Counted from the first letter of the stretch, positions 14,482 through 20,762 are shown. The stretch is DNA of 64,000 nucleotides from DASZTV01 sp035550655 (GCA_035550655.1 DASZOU010000031.1:29455-93454), one strand, 5' to 3'. Translations and numbers: made by a program. Notes: a model not told the origin generated them from the sequence alone.

Positions 14482-15152
14482 ACACTGCCAGCACGCGAAG
14501 CCTGGTCGCGGCCGCCGCTGAGACCTACGGCGTTAAGCACCCGCCCTACGTCGTCGAGGCGCAGAGACTCGCCGACGCCGCTACCGCCTACCGGCTAGAG
14601 GTCGAAAGGCTCACCGAACCGTCGCTCGAGAGCGTCACGGCCGGCACCATCTCGAAGGTCATCGACCAGGTGCTCGCGTTCGACCAGCGCGCCCGGCGCC
14701 TCGAGCTGGCCCGCCGCGTCGAAGTCGAAGCCCTGGTGAAGCTCGACGCCGCATTCAGCCGGTTCAAGGGCGTCATGCTGCAGAGCCTCGCCGGGCCGTT
14801 CGACAGCGCCGCAGCGACGTTCATGGCCTCCTACGACAGCGGCACAACGCCAGACCCGAAGATCGTCGCCACCCTCACCGACTTGGTCCGCGTCCGTGAC
14901 CTGCTCAGTGACCGAGTCGACGAAGGGTTCCCGATGAGCAACACCGACCTGCCGACCCGAGTCGCCGTCTGGCAGTCCCGCGACGACCTAATCAGACTCA
15001 GGCACCGCGCCAACGGCACAGAGCGCGGCTCCCAGCCATGGCTCGAAGCGGTCCTGTCACTTGGAGGCCGCCTGAAGTGGCAGACACGCCACGAGCAGAT
15101 TGCCCACGTCACCGCGCTACCGGCACACACACCGGAGGCGAACGTCGCATGA
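14478..15152 (+). CDS. Unknown helical element protein (224 aa)
   Basis: A 224-residue, mainly helical and charged protein (VVEAQRLADAATAYRLEVERL, VIDQVLAFDQRARRLELARRVEVEALVKLDAAF) likely to form coiled coils. There are no cysteines, signal peptide or membrane segment. Its predicted shape resembles scaffold-like or DNA-organising proteins of phages, but no family is recognised. The ATG overlaps the preceding stop by 4 nt and the next ATG overlaps its stop. Confidence 0.6.
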   Translation: MNTASTRSLVAAAAETYGVKHPPYVVEAQRLADAATAYRLEVERLTEPSLESVTAGTISKVIDQVLAFDQRARRLELARRVEVEALVKLDAAFSRFKGVMLQSLAGPFDSAAATFMASYDSGTTPDPKIVATLTDLVRVRDLLSDRVDEGFPMSNTDLPTRVAVWQSRDDLIRLRHRANGTERGSQPWLEAVLSLGGRLKWQTRHEQIAHVTALPAHTPEANVA

Positions 15153-15310
15153 CTGACAACCCGACACCCAACACCTACGCCGAGCAACTCGCCGCAGCAC
15201 AAGCCGCACGCGAAGCCGAACGCGAGGCACGGCGCGCAGCCATCGCCTACAACGCCCAGGCGCCCACCGACTACGCGCGAACCGACACCGGCGAACCAGC
15301 GACCGCATGA
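15149..15310 (+). CDS. Unknown small element protein (53 aa)
   Basis: A 53-residue, Ala/Glu/Arg-rich protein with one predicted amphipathic helix (AEQLAAAQAAREAEREARRAA). It overlaps the previous gene by 4 nt. After it, 19 nt remain before the HNH gene. Evidence for coding is the operon arrangement only. Confidence 0.45.
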   Translation: MTDNPTPNTYAEQLAAAQAAREAEREARRAAIAYNAQAPTDYARTDTGEPATA

Positions 15311-15329
15311 AGAACGAGGACCACCTCCG

Positions 15330-15671
15330 ATGCCACGCGCCGGCCGTACCTGCATCGACTGCCCGGCGGTCATCACCACCGGCAACCGCTGCGCGACCTG
15401 CACGGCGAAGCGCGACAAGGCCCGTGGCACAGCGACACAGCGCGGCTACACCAGCGCCGGCCACCAACGCTTCCGCAAAGCCGTTCTCGCACGCGACCCG
15501 GTCTGCACCATCTGCCGCCGGGCCTGGTCGACCGTCGCTGACCACTACCCGATCTCACGCCGTGAACTTGAGGCGACCGGACAGAACCCCAACGACCCGG
15601 CACGTGGCCGCGGACTATGCGTCACCTGCCACAACCGCTCAACAGCCATCGAACACAGCGGATGGGCATAG
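15330..15671 (+). CDS. HNH endonuclease
   Basis: A 113-residue HNH nuclease of the phage type. Residues 8-24 form a Cys4 knuckle (CIDC and CATC). The HNH core has CTIC (Cys59, Cys62), the catalytic AspHis pair in ADHYPISR (71-72), and CVTCHNR (Cys97, Cys100, His101, Asn102). In HK97-like cos phages such proteins stand next to the terminase genes and are needed for cutting the packaging site, and here a terminase small-subunit gene follows. The frame is preferred over an overlapping longer one starting at 15307 because only this frame carries the motif. Confidence 0.88.
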   Translation: MPRAGRTCIDCPAVITTGNRCATCTAKRDKARGTATQRGYTSAGHQRFRKAVLARDPVCTICRRAWSTVADHYPISRRELEATGQNPNDPARGRGLCVTCHNRSTAIEHSGWA

Positions 15672-15679
15672 GGGGGGCA

Positions 15680-15716
15680 CCCACGGGCAAGCGAGGTACC
15701 TGTACCGCTCAGTGGG
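15680..15716. other. Nested dyad in the HNH-terS gap, possible packaging site
   Basis: The 102 bp between the HNH and terS genes are the largest gap within the otherwise tightly packed operon. They hold a G-run after the HNH stop and nested inverted repeats: CCCAC/GTGGG outside, AGC/GCT in the middle and GGTAC-CT-GTACC at the centre (15695-15706). A cos/pac-like site or an RNA hairpin are both possible. Confidence 0.35.
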
Positions 15717-15773
15717 CTTCTCGCAGGTTCGTGATGCTGAAACGGTCGGCCTTCCCCGCTCGGACGGTTCCGG

Positions 15774-16139
15774 GTGAGCGGGGTTCCGGCTGCGCCGAAG
15801 GGTACGAAGGCGCCGGGCCGGCGGTTGTGGTCGTCGGTCGTGGCCGATTTCGAGCTGGATGAGCACGAGATGGCGCTGCTTCTCGAGGCCGTGCGGACGG
15901 TTGACCTGCTCGACGTCCTTGAGGCTGCGGTGCGCCAGGATGGGCCGCTGATCGACTCGTCGCAGGGTCTTCGGGCGCATCCGGCCGTGGTGGAGGCACG
16001 CCAGCAGCGGATCGCGCTGGCTCGGCTGCTCGCGGCTTTGCGTCTGCCGATCGGGGATGAGGGTCAGCAGGCAGCCGATGTTCGTCCGCAGCGCCGTAGC
16101 GGTGTTCGGGGGGCCTACAGCTTGCGGTCGGTGCAGTGA
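15774..16139 (+). CDS. terS: P27-like phage terminase small subunit
   Basis: A 121-residue protein matching the P27 family of terminase small subunits: a short basic lead (APKGTKAPGRRLWSSVVADFEL), then ELDEHEMALLLEAVRTVDLLDVLEAAV, LIDSSQGLRAHPAVVEARQQRIALARLLAALRLP, and a variable tail. The RxHPxxxExRxQ..LARLL part is diagnostic. TerS recognises the packaging start on DNA and hands it to the large terminase. No large subunit gene follows, so the product could only work with a helper phage's enzyme or be a remnant. The GTG start was chosen at the family's typical N-terminus; 15774 has no strong ribosome binding site. Confidence 0.85.
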   Translation: MSGVPAAPKGTKAPGRRLWSSVVADFELDEHEMALLLEAVRTVDLLDVLEAAVRQDGPLIDSSQGLRAHPAVVEARQQRIALARLLAALRLPIGDEGQQAADVRPQRRSGVRGAYSLRSVQ

Positions 16140-16456
16140 AACGCCGGCAGCCCGCGGTTGTTCTCGACGGCGCGGTTCTCCCCGATGAGCTTCGACGCTT
16201 CACCGCAGCAGACTGGCCTGGGTCGACCGCGGCGGAACGGTCGCACGACGAGGAGCAGGCCGCGACTCGTTCGGGGACGGCGGTTCCGGAGTTGCCCGCC
16301 GTGATGGATCAGTGGCGCCGTCGCCGTCAGTGGAATAACGCCCGGACCGCCTGGTGCGCCGAGCGTGGCATGACTGACGAGCGCGGCCGGATCGACTGGC
16401 ACCGGTTCCGGGCCTACGCGCTCGGGGACCAACCCGACCCGGCGCGGCAGCATTGA
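16136..16456 (+). CDS. Unknown element protein after terS (106 aa)
   Basis: A 106-residue protein starting with GTG that overlaps the terS stop by 4 nt. The C-terminal part (WRRRRQWNNARTAWCAERGMTDERGRIDWHRFRAYALGDQP) is Trp/Arg-rich and looks like a nucleic-acid-binding helix bundle. It occupies the place where a large terminase gene would start in a complete phage, but no ATPase or nuclease motif is present. No family recognised. Confidence 0.6.
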   Translation: MKRRQPAVVLDGAVLPDELRRFTAADWPGSTAAERSHDEEQAATRSGTAVPELPAVMDQWRRRRQWNNARTAWCAERGMTDERGRIDWHRFRAYALGDQPDPARQH

Positions 16457-16480
16457 GCGCGACCGTCGGCGTTCGCGAAC

Positions 16481-16520
16481 CTGCCCGGCTGCCTGTACCC
16501 CCGTGTGGGCAGCCGGGCAG
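16481..16520 (+). terminator. Strong hairpin with loop motif CCCCCGTG (copy B)
   Basis: A perfect 13-bp inverted repeat CTGCCCGGCTGCC / GGCAGCCGGGCAG with a 14-nt loop containing CCCCCGTG, 24 nt after the end of the terS operon. It may end transcription of that operon. The same loop octamer occurs in the hairpin at 14171-14208, although the stems are unrelated. Confidence 0.6.
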
Positions 16521-16704
16521 CAACACCGCCGGGGGAGTTTCCTTGTCGCGGGTGGTGTCCCCGTAGTGGCCGCCCGGTACCGCGTTCCGCAGAGGCTGTT
16601 GAGATCCATCGCTGGCAGGGCCTATTCGGTGCCTGCCGGCGTGTCGGTCGAAGAGGCGTTCCGGCTCGCTGTGGCTTCCGCGCCCGGCATGCGAGGCTCA
16701 GATC

Positions 16705-17166
16705 ATGGGCGTCGGCGACACAGGGACCCCGCCGGGCGTGGTGCAGTACCTCGCCGAGATTGATGCTCTGACGATCCAGTTCTTTCCAGGCGGGATCATC
16801 CCGAAGCCGCTGACGGGCCGGTTCGTTGAGTTCCCGGAGATGGGCCTGATCGTCACGGGCCAATGGGACGACGAGGGTCGGCTGTATGCCATCGCGGTAG
16901 CGCAAGCCTCACAGCACGTCCCCCGTGCGCTGTTCAAGAATCCGAGCGGCGCACCGCTGACCGTCGTGGCAGCGTCGGACGAACCGGGTACTGCTGTGCT
17001 TGGGCTCTTCCCGGGTGCGCTCAACGCAGTCAGCTATCGCATGGCATGGGACTTGTTCGATGGCGGCGATCCCATCGACATCCTGCTCGCCAAGTCCCGC
17101 AAGATCGTCGCGTTCTGCATCCCAAACGCCGCCGACCGACTCCCGGACTCGTTCCCGCTGCCCTGA
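16705..17166 (+). CDS. Unknown element protein (153 aa)
   Basis: A 153-residue protein of unknown family, acidic and hydrophobic, with no signal peptide (IQFFPGGIIPKPLTGRFVEFPEMGLIVTGQWDDEGRLYAIAVAQ; AVLGLFPGALNAVSYRMAWDLFDGGDPIDILLAKSRKIVAFCIP). It looks like a soluble beta-rich protein. It is the first gene after the hairpin, so it is probably transcribed separately from the packaging operon; such 'cargo' genes of satellites often affect host or helper phage. The stretch 16521-16704 before it contains only a weak overlapping frame (GTG 16566 to stop 16763) that I do not call. Confidence 0.6.
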   Translation: MGVGDTGTPPGVVQYLAEIDALTIQFFPGGIIPKPLTGRFVEFPEMGLIVTGQWDDEGRLYAIAVAQASQHVPRALFKNPSGAPLTVVAASDEPGTAVLGLFPGALNAVSYRMAWDLFDGGDPIDILLAKSRKIVAFCIPNAADRLPDSFPLP

Positions 17167-17299
17167 CGAGTCGCGCCTCCTGGCCAAAGCCCCTACATTG
17201 CGCGGGTGGGCTTCATATCCCGGCTTCTCGTGCCTCGCGGTATCCGTCGAGCGACACGTCCAGCGCGAACCATGCGCCGCGCACTCACACCGAAGCCGA

Positions 17300-17650
17300 T
17301 CAAGCAGGCCAGACGAGCGGCACAGACGGCCCCGGTCCGACTTCGACCGTCTCGCGTTCGGTGCGGGAAGTCGTGACCTTTGACCGAGACGGGTACGTCT
17401 TGCCGTCCTGTCCCTTGATCGCGACCGGCTCGGTCGTATGACCTGTCAAGTCGTTGGCAGGTAGTACGGGCAGGTCCTTACGGACGGTCTCGTGGCTGAC
17501 CTGCGCGACTTCGGCGATCTGTCGCGTTGACATGCCATCTGCACGAAGGCGTGCGACCATTTCGCGTCGCTGCTCGGCCGACAACTTGCGGCGGTAGACG
17601 TTCGTGGCGATGGCGTGCTGCCGCTTTTGCTCATCGGTCAGTCCAGCCAC
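17300..17650 (-). CDS. Helix-turn-helix DNA-binding protein (ParB/KorB-like)
   Basis: A 116-residue protein. A basic helical start (DEQKRQHAIATNVYRRKLSAEQRREMVARLRADG) is followed by a helix-turn-helix, MSTRQIAEVAQVSHETVRKDL, and a C-terminal IKGQDGKTYPSRSK motif. This combination is common in actinobacterial plasmid and phage proteins derived from ParB-like HTH domains. It is transcribed towards the terS operon, opposite to the neighbouring 17692 gene, with 41 bp between the divergent starts. A regulatory role for this right-hand part of the element is likely. Confidence 0.7.
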   Translation of the reverse strand: MAGLTDEQKRQHAIATNVYRRKLSAEQRREMVARLRADGMSTRQIAEVAQVSHETVRKDLPVLPANDLTGHTTEPVAIKGQDGKTYPSRSKVTTSRTERETVEVGPGPSVPLVWPA

Positions 17651-17691
17651 GACGCGGCGCGGGCAGATGATCCCGAGGTCGCCGGCGATCC

Positions 17692-17880
17692 ATGCGCATG
17701 AGGTTCTCCGAATCCCCCCGAGCCGAGGGAATCGCGCTCGAGATCGAGATGACCCGCGATGAATGGGACCAGATCTGCGCGACGGTCGATCGTGAGCGTG
17801 GCGTGCGGCTCGAGCCAGATGACGCTGATGAAGGCGACCAGGTTTGTCGTGTCGTCATCGAGGTCCGCGACTCCGCGTAG
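17692..17880 (+). CDS. Unknown small element protein (62 aa)
   Basis: A 62-residue acidic protein (ALEIEMTRDEWDQICATVDRERG; DDADEGDQVCRVVIEVRDSA). Two possible starts, 17692 and 17698, differ by two codons. It is divergent from the helix-turn-helix gene and followed at 6 nt by a symmetric terminator hairpin. No family is recognised. Confidence 0.5.
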   Translation: MRMRFSESPRAEGIALEIEMTRDEWDQICATVDRERGVRLEPDDADEGDQVCRVVIEVRDSA

Positions 17881-17886
17881 ACATGC

Positions 17887-17921
17887 GACCGCCCCGCGGC
17901 TGGGGGGCCAACGGGGCGGTC
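17887..17921. terminator. Bidirectional terminator candidate
   Basis: A perfect 10-bp stem, GACCGCCCCG / CGGGGCGGTC (17887-17896 and 17912-17921), with a 15-nt loop. It lies between two convergent genes, ending at 17880 (plus strand) and 17961 (minus strand), so it may serve both. Confidence 0.65.
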
Positions 17922-17960
17922 TAGGTGCCGCGTGGATCGCGACGCGGGATGAGCGAAATG

Positions 17961-18314
17961 CTAGAAGCGTGTACGCATGAGCGCGACGACTGCCCGAATG
18001 CCGGTGGCGACCGCCTCGGGGTCGTCGCACGGCTCGCCGCCCTCTTTGGTCGTCTCCACCCAAGTCGCCTTGTTGAGTAGCGCCTGCTCGAAGTCCTCCG
18101 CTGACAGCCAGAGGTACAGGACGGAGACCATCACGCCTCGGAGGTCGTGATCAGACAGCCCGTCGAGGCAGCCGTCGACCTCGAGCAGACCACAGAAGTC
18201 CTGCCAGACCGCTGCGACGTCGGGATGGGGCATGAGGGAGTCGGAGAAGATCGCAAGCAGCTCCATCGCGAGTTGACCCGGCGTCAGCCCGTCAGGAAGG
18301 ACGTCGACGGTCAC
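17961..18314 (-). CDS. Unknown element protein (117 aa)
   Basis: A 117-residue acidic, helical protein (GQLAMELLAIFSDSLMPHPDVAAVWQDF; GVMVSVLYLWLSAEDFEQALL). No signal peptide or motif. The start overlaps the stop of the upstream DUF6907 gene by 4 nt, so the pair is one operon read from the right end of the element inwards. Possibly a cargo gene of the element; function unknown. Confidence 0.55.
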   Translation of the reverse strand: MTVDVLPDGLTPGQLAMELLAIFSDSLMPHPDVAAVWQDFCGLLEVDGCLDGLSDHDLRGVMVSVLYLWLSAEDFEQALLNKATWVETTKEGGEPCDDPEAVATGIRAVVALMRTRF

Positions 18315-18745
18315 TTCGCTGCGCCCGTGATCTCGTCGAGCAGGTCGGCCGCATCGAGAAGCTCGGCGGCGATGCGCCGGGCGTCGCCCGCGGCGAATCC
18401 GTCATCGGCAGGAGATACCACCGGGAGGTCGATGAACGGCGCCCCGGTCTCGACGTCGTCTCCTTCGATGTTCTCGAGGCACATGATGCGCACCAAGGTG
18501 TGATCAGGCGATGTGCTGTGGAAGCGGAAGAACGCCGGCGTCCTGGTGCCCGGCTCGACGTCACAGTCATGAGCGGTTGGCAGACCGCACCAGGACGGGC
18601 ACGGGGGAAGGGTCATCGTGGCGTAGACCATCGCCGCCTCTTGCGCCGCAGCGTAAAGCTCGCGGGTGCGTGGATGATCGGGGGGGAAGGCGTAGAGCGC
18701 GACGAACTCCTCGAACGTCGCGTCAGGCTGGATCTCAAGCGGCAT
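18311..18745 (-). CDS. DUF6907-like protein
   Basis: A 144-residue protein with the pattern PPCPSWCGLPTAHDC followed by TPAFFRFHS and a C-terminal helix (ARRIAAELLDAADLLDEITG). This fits the actinobacterial family I know as DUF6907, which often occurs in phages, plasmids and integrative elements; Cys and His residues could bind metal. The ATG at 18745 is preceded by a strong ribosome binding site (AGGAGG on the minus strand), which excludes a longer frame starting further right. Upstream lies an unusual series of hairpins. Confidence 0.65.
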   Translation of the reverse strand: MPLEIQPDATFEEFVALYAFPPDHPRTRELYAAAQEAAMVYATMTLPPCPSWCGLPTAHDCDVEPGTRTPAFFRFHSTSPDHTLVRIMCLENIEGDDVETGAPFIDLPVVSPADDGFAAGDARRIAAELLDAADLLDEITGAAK

Positions 18746-18779
18746 GTCGACCTCCTGGTCGTGATGGTGCAGGAGGTGA

Positions 18780-18871
18780 CCGACACAAACGTCGGGAACC
18801 GCGAGGCACTCCGATGGCCTCGCGCGGAGCCGTGAAAGGGTTTCCACGGGTCCATCACCTCCATGCAGGTG
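18780..18871 (-). ncRNA. Candidate structured leader: four hairpins in tandem
   Basis: Upstream of the 18745 gene the minus strand can form four successive hairpins: CCGAC/GTCGG (18780-18795), GCGAGGC/GCCTCGC (18801-18823), CCGTGAAA/TTTcCACGG (18830-18849) and CACCT/AGGTG (18856-18871). The series ends 35 nt from the start codon. It could be a regulatory 5' leader, a small RNA, or protein-binding DNA. No known riboswitch consensus is recognised. Confidence 0.35.
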
Positions 18872-18880
18872 TTGGATCAA

Positions 18881-18914
18881 GGGCCTCGTCGGTGCGCTAA
18901 CACCGGCGGGGCCC
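18881..18914. terminator. Long hairpin near the right end of the element
   Basis: A 14-bp stem, GGGCCTCGTCGGTG / CACCGGCGGGGCCC (18881-18894 and 18901-18914) with two wobble pairs in one orientation and a 6-nt loop. No gene ends here, so it may insulate the element from the host or belong to the hairpin series at 18780-18871. Confidence 0.5.
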
Positions 18915-18971
18915 GCCTTGCTTTGCGGGACTCTATGCACCTCCTCCGGTCGCGTCTAGGAATCCATTTCG

Positions 18972-18990
18972 TGGGTCCACGATGGGTCCG
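18972..18990. promoter_or_regulatory. Right pair of integrase arm-type sites
   Basis: TGGGTCCA at 18972-18979 and TGGGTCCG at 18983-18990, with the same 11-bp spacing and orientation as the left pair at 9138-9156. A further GGGTCCA is at 18848-18854. The surrounding 18915-19105 has no gene. Confidence 0.55.
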
Positions 18991-19105
18991 GATTGTCTGG
19001 CACGGGTCGGCACCGATTGATATCGAGGATGCCAGCGGAGCGTCTTCTCCCGCACCCGGCGGAAGCGGATGGCATTACCCGTCACCAGCTGGCAGCGTGT
19101 CCCCT

Positions 19106-19151
19106 GGACTTAAGATCTGGTCAGTGTCGGTTCGAATCCGACCGGGGGTAC
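19106..19151. repeat. attR core: 46-bp direct repeat, copy 2
   Basis: Identical to the tRNA-Leu 3' half at 9031-9076. It is the displaced original 3' end of the tRNA gene and marks the right boundary of the element; the next chromosomal gene starts 41 bp later. Confidence 0.95.
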
Positions 19152-19191
19152 ACGTACTCCTGGCGGACACATCACCTGAGGCGAGGCGTCG

Positions 19192-19668
19192 ATGACCAAG
19201 GCTGAGACCGCGTACGAGCTCCTGAAGGCTGCGATCGGCGAGACCGAGGGCACAAGCGACTGGCTCGAGATCACCCAGGAACGCATCAACCAGTTCGCCG
19301 ACGTCACCGAGGATCACCAGTTCATCCACGTCGATCCGGAGAAGGCCGCGGCCATGTCGCCGTGGGGCACGACCATCGCGCACGGCTTTCTCACGCTGTC
19401 GCTGCTGGTGAAGCTGAGCTCGACGATTCACCAGCCCATGGAGCGCTTCGACGGCCTCGTCATGGGCGTGAACTACGGGTTCGAGAAGATCCGGTTCATC
19501 CAGGCGGTCAAGGTCGGCTCGCGGATCCGCTGCACCAGCGTGCTTTCCGGCGTCGAGCTGAAGGATCCCAACACTCTGCACACGATCCGAACCATGACCG
19601 TCGAGATCGAGGGCGAGTCCAAGCCAGCACTGGTGGCCGAGTGGATCACGCGGCTGGTGTACGGCTAG
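19192..19668 (+). CDS. MaoC-family enoyl-CoA hydratase (NodN-like)
   Basis: A 158-residue single hot-dog-fold protein of the MaoC/NodN group (like mycobacterial HtdZ). The R-hydratase active-site motif appears as DVTEDHQFIHVDPEKA, with Asp and His in the typical spacing, and the following FGTTIAHGFLTLSLL-type segment is present (WGTTIAHGFLTLSLL). Such enzymes hydrate trans-2-enoyl-CoA in fatty-acid metabolism. It is the first chromosomal gene to the right of the element and is convergent with the next gene, 16 bp away. Confidence 0.92.
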   Translation: MTKAETAYELLKAAIGETEGTSDWLEITQERINQFADVTEDHQFIHVDPEKAAAMSPWGTTIAHGFLTLSLLVKLSSTIHQPMERFDGLVMGVNYGFEKIRFIQAVKVGSRIRCTSVLSGVELKDPNTLHTIRTMTVEIEGESKPALVAEWITRLVYG

Positions 19669-19684
19669 CCCAGCCGAGCTTTCG

Positions 19685-20095
19685 TCAGCCCGCGTAGTTC
19701 GGGCCTGCCCTCGTCACGTCCATCTTGATCAGCACGCGCTGGTCCCGCGTCATGGCGGCGCGGTAGTCATCCCAGTCAGGATGCTCGCCCGAGATGGACC
19801 GGTAGTACTCGATCAGACCATCCATCGCGTCCGGTAGCCCCACGATCGTGACCGGCCCCTCGACCTGGACGAACTCACCGAAGAAACCGTCGTTCATAAC
19901 GGTCAGCCAGGCGCGAGGATCGCGGCGCAGGTTCATCACCTTGGCGGCGGTTTCGCGGCTCGAGATCACGACGTCACCCTCGGCATCCACGCCGACGGTG
20001 ACAGGAGTCAACTGCGGACTGCCGTCGCGTCGAAGTGTTGCGAGGACGGCTCGATGGTTGGAGCGGATGAACTCGATCGCCGCCGGCGTGTCCAT
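19685..20095 (-). CDS. PPOX-class F420-dependent protein
   Basis: A 136-residue split-barrel protein of the pyridoxamine-5'-phosphate-oxidase-like class. Signature stretches are FIRSNHRAVLATLRRDGSPQLTPVTVGVD, DVVISSRETAAKVMNLRRDPRAWLTVM and the C-terminal RDQRVLIKMDVTRAG. Members of this actinobacterial group use coenzyme F420 or bind flavin or biliverdin and act as reductases; the true substrate is unknown. The length is typical. Confidence 0.88.
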   Translation of the reverse strand: MDTPAAIEFIRSNHRAVLATLRRDGSPQLTPVTVGVDAEGDVVISSRETAAKVMNLRRDPRAWLTVMNDGFFGEFVQVEGPVTIVGLPDAMDGLIEYYRSISGEHPDWDDYRAAMTRDQRVLIKMDVTRAGPNYAG

Positions 20096-20116
20096 TGGGC
20101 GGTAGGTGGAGTCGGA

Positions 20117-20344
20117 TCAGGCGCGGGTCGCTGCGCGGCGACGGTCGTGCTCATGCACGATCGCCTGGGCGTAGCCGTGCGGCAGGTCGTGCTCGTCCCT
20201 CAGCCACGTCACCCGCTCGTCGAACCGCAGCAGTGCGGGCCCCTCTTCCAAACACCCGAACCAAGCGGGGAGGTCGCGCCCCGTTGCCTGAGGGATCCTC
20301 GCCAGCAGCGACTGGTGGGTGTCCTCGGATCGGGGCATCGACAT
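20117..20344 (-). CDS. DUF4287 domain protein
   Basis: A 75-residue protein matching DUF4287: HQSLLARIPQATGRDLPAWFGCLEEG followed by DERVTWLRDEHDLPHGYAQAIVHEHDRRRA. These short helical proteins are widespread in actinobacteria, and function is not established. The ATG at 20344 was chosen because AGGAGG lies at the right distance upstream; a frame extending to 20416 lacks such a site. Confidence 0.75.
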   Translation of the reverse strand: MSMPRSEDTHQSLLARIPQATGRDLPAWFGCLEEGPALLRFDERVTWLRDEHDLPHGYAQAIVHEHDRRRAATRA

Positions 20345-20423
20345 GTGCGCCTCCTGTGACGACGGCTGGCCGGTCTCCCTAGCGTCCCCCACGATCCGCG
20401 GTCCGACAAGACCCAACCGGCGC

Positions 20424-20429
20424 TACCGT
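20424..20429 (+). promoter_or_regulatory. -10-like hexamer, predicted leaderless start
   Basis: TACCGT ends 6 nt before the ATG at 20436, the spacing expected for a leaderless transcript. No Shine-Dalgarno sequence precedes that start. Confidence 0.4.
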
Positions 20430-20435
20430 CGGTTC

Positions 20436-20762
20436 ATGGGGGCGGAAGAGTCAGTTGGCACCAGCCAGGCGGTTGTGGCCGATGATCTTGACCGGTTGGT
20501 GCGGCGGCTGCGCTCGCTGTCGCCTCGGTCGTGGCAGGACAGAAGGGGCCCGGCGCGGGAGGCCCTCGCCGGCCTCGTGCGGCTGCAGTCAGGGGTTGAA
20601 GGCCGACAGTTGGAGGCACCGAGCCTGGCCGACCACGTTCTTGCGGACGCCATCGCGGTCGTCGGAGGCGACCTCCTGGACGCCGCTACGTCACAGTCTG
20701 AGAGCGCTCTGTTGACGGAGGTACACGAACTGCTCTCCTCGGCTCTGGCGGCAACCCGCTGA
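20436..20762 (+). CDS. Unknown protein (108 aa)
   Basis: A 108-residue, helical protein (VADDLDRLVRRLRSLSPRSW; ALAGLVRLQSGVEG; LADHVLADAIAVVGGDLLDAA). No signal peptide, cysteine cluster or known motif. The ATG at 20436 has a TACCGT -10-like hexamer 6 nt upstream, so it is probably translated from a leaderless mRNA. It is convergent with the following regulator gene, 8 bp away. Confidence 0.6.
   Translation: MGAEESVGTSQAVVADDLDRLVRRLRSLSPRSWQDRRGPAREALAGLVRLQSGVEGRQLEAPSLADHVLADAIAVVGGDLLDAATSQSESALLTEVHELLSSALAATR

Larger units (their letters stand above)
9031..19151. mobile_element. 10.1-kb integrated phage-satellite-like element in tRNA-Leu
   Basis: The element is bounded by identical 46-bp repeats: the tRNA 3' half at 9031-9076 and a copy at 19106-19151. 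It carries a tyrosine integrase next to the tRNA, a divergent regulatory region, XRE and excisionase-like regulators, a DUF3631 ATPase, an HNH nuclease, a terminase small subunit and about a dozen small unknown genes. No large terminase, portal, protease, capsid, tail, lysis, relaxase or FtsK/TraB gene is present. This fits a phage satellite (the Gram-positive PICI order: int, divergent regulators, xis, replication, terS) better than a prophage remnant or conjugative element. Genes overlap tightly and look intact, which argues against decay. Confidence 0.8.

Noticed and set aside
15307..15777. 156-codon frame overlapping the HNH gene
   Set aside because: Its product is Ala/Thr/Pro-rich, and the HNH motif exists only in the other frame (15330-15671).
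16566..16763. 65-codon GTG frame between the terS-operon hairpin and the 16705 gene
   Set aside because: It overlaps the 16705 gene by 59 nt, has an Arg-rich end typical of a shadow and no ribosome binding site.
9031..19151. Interpretation as an actinomycete integrative conjugative element (AICE)
   Set aside because: No FtsK/SpoIIIE-type TraB, RepSA or Prim-Pol gene is present; terS and HNH point to phage packaging.
9031..19151. Interpretation as a complete prophage
   Set aside because: No structural, large terminase or lysis gene is present, and the length is only 10 kb.
19075..19581. Minus-strand frame across attR
   Set aside because: Antisense to the MaoC gene. Only its last codons matter, because they supply the integrase end in the excised circle.
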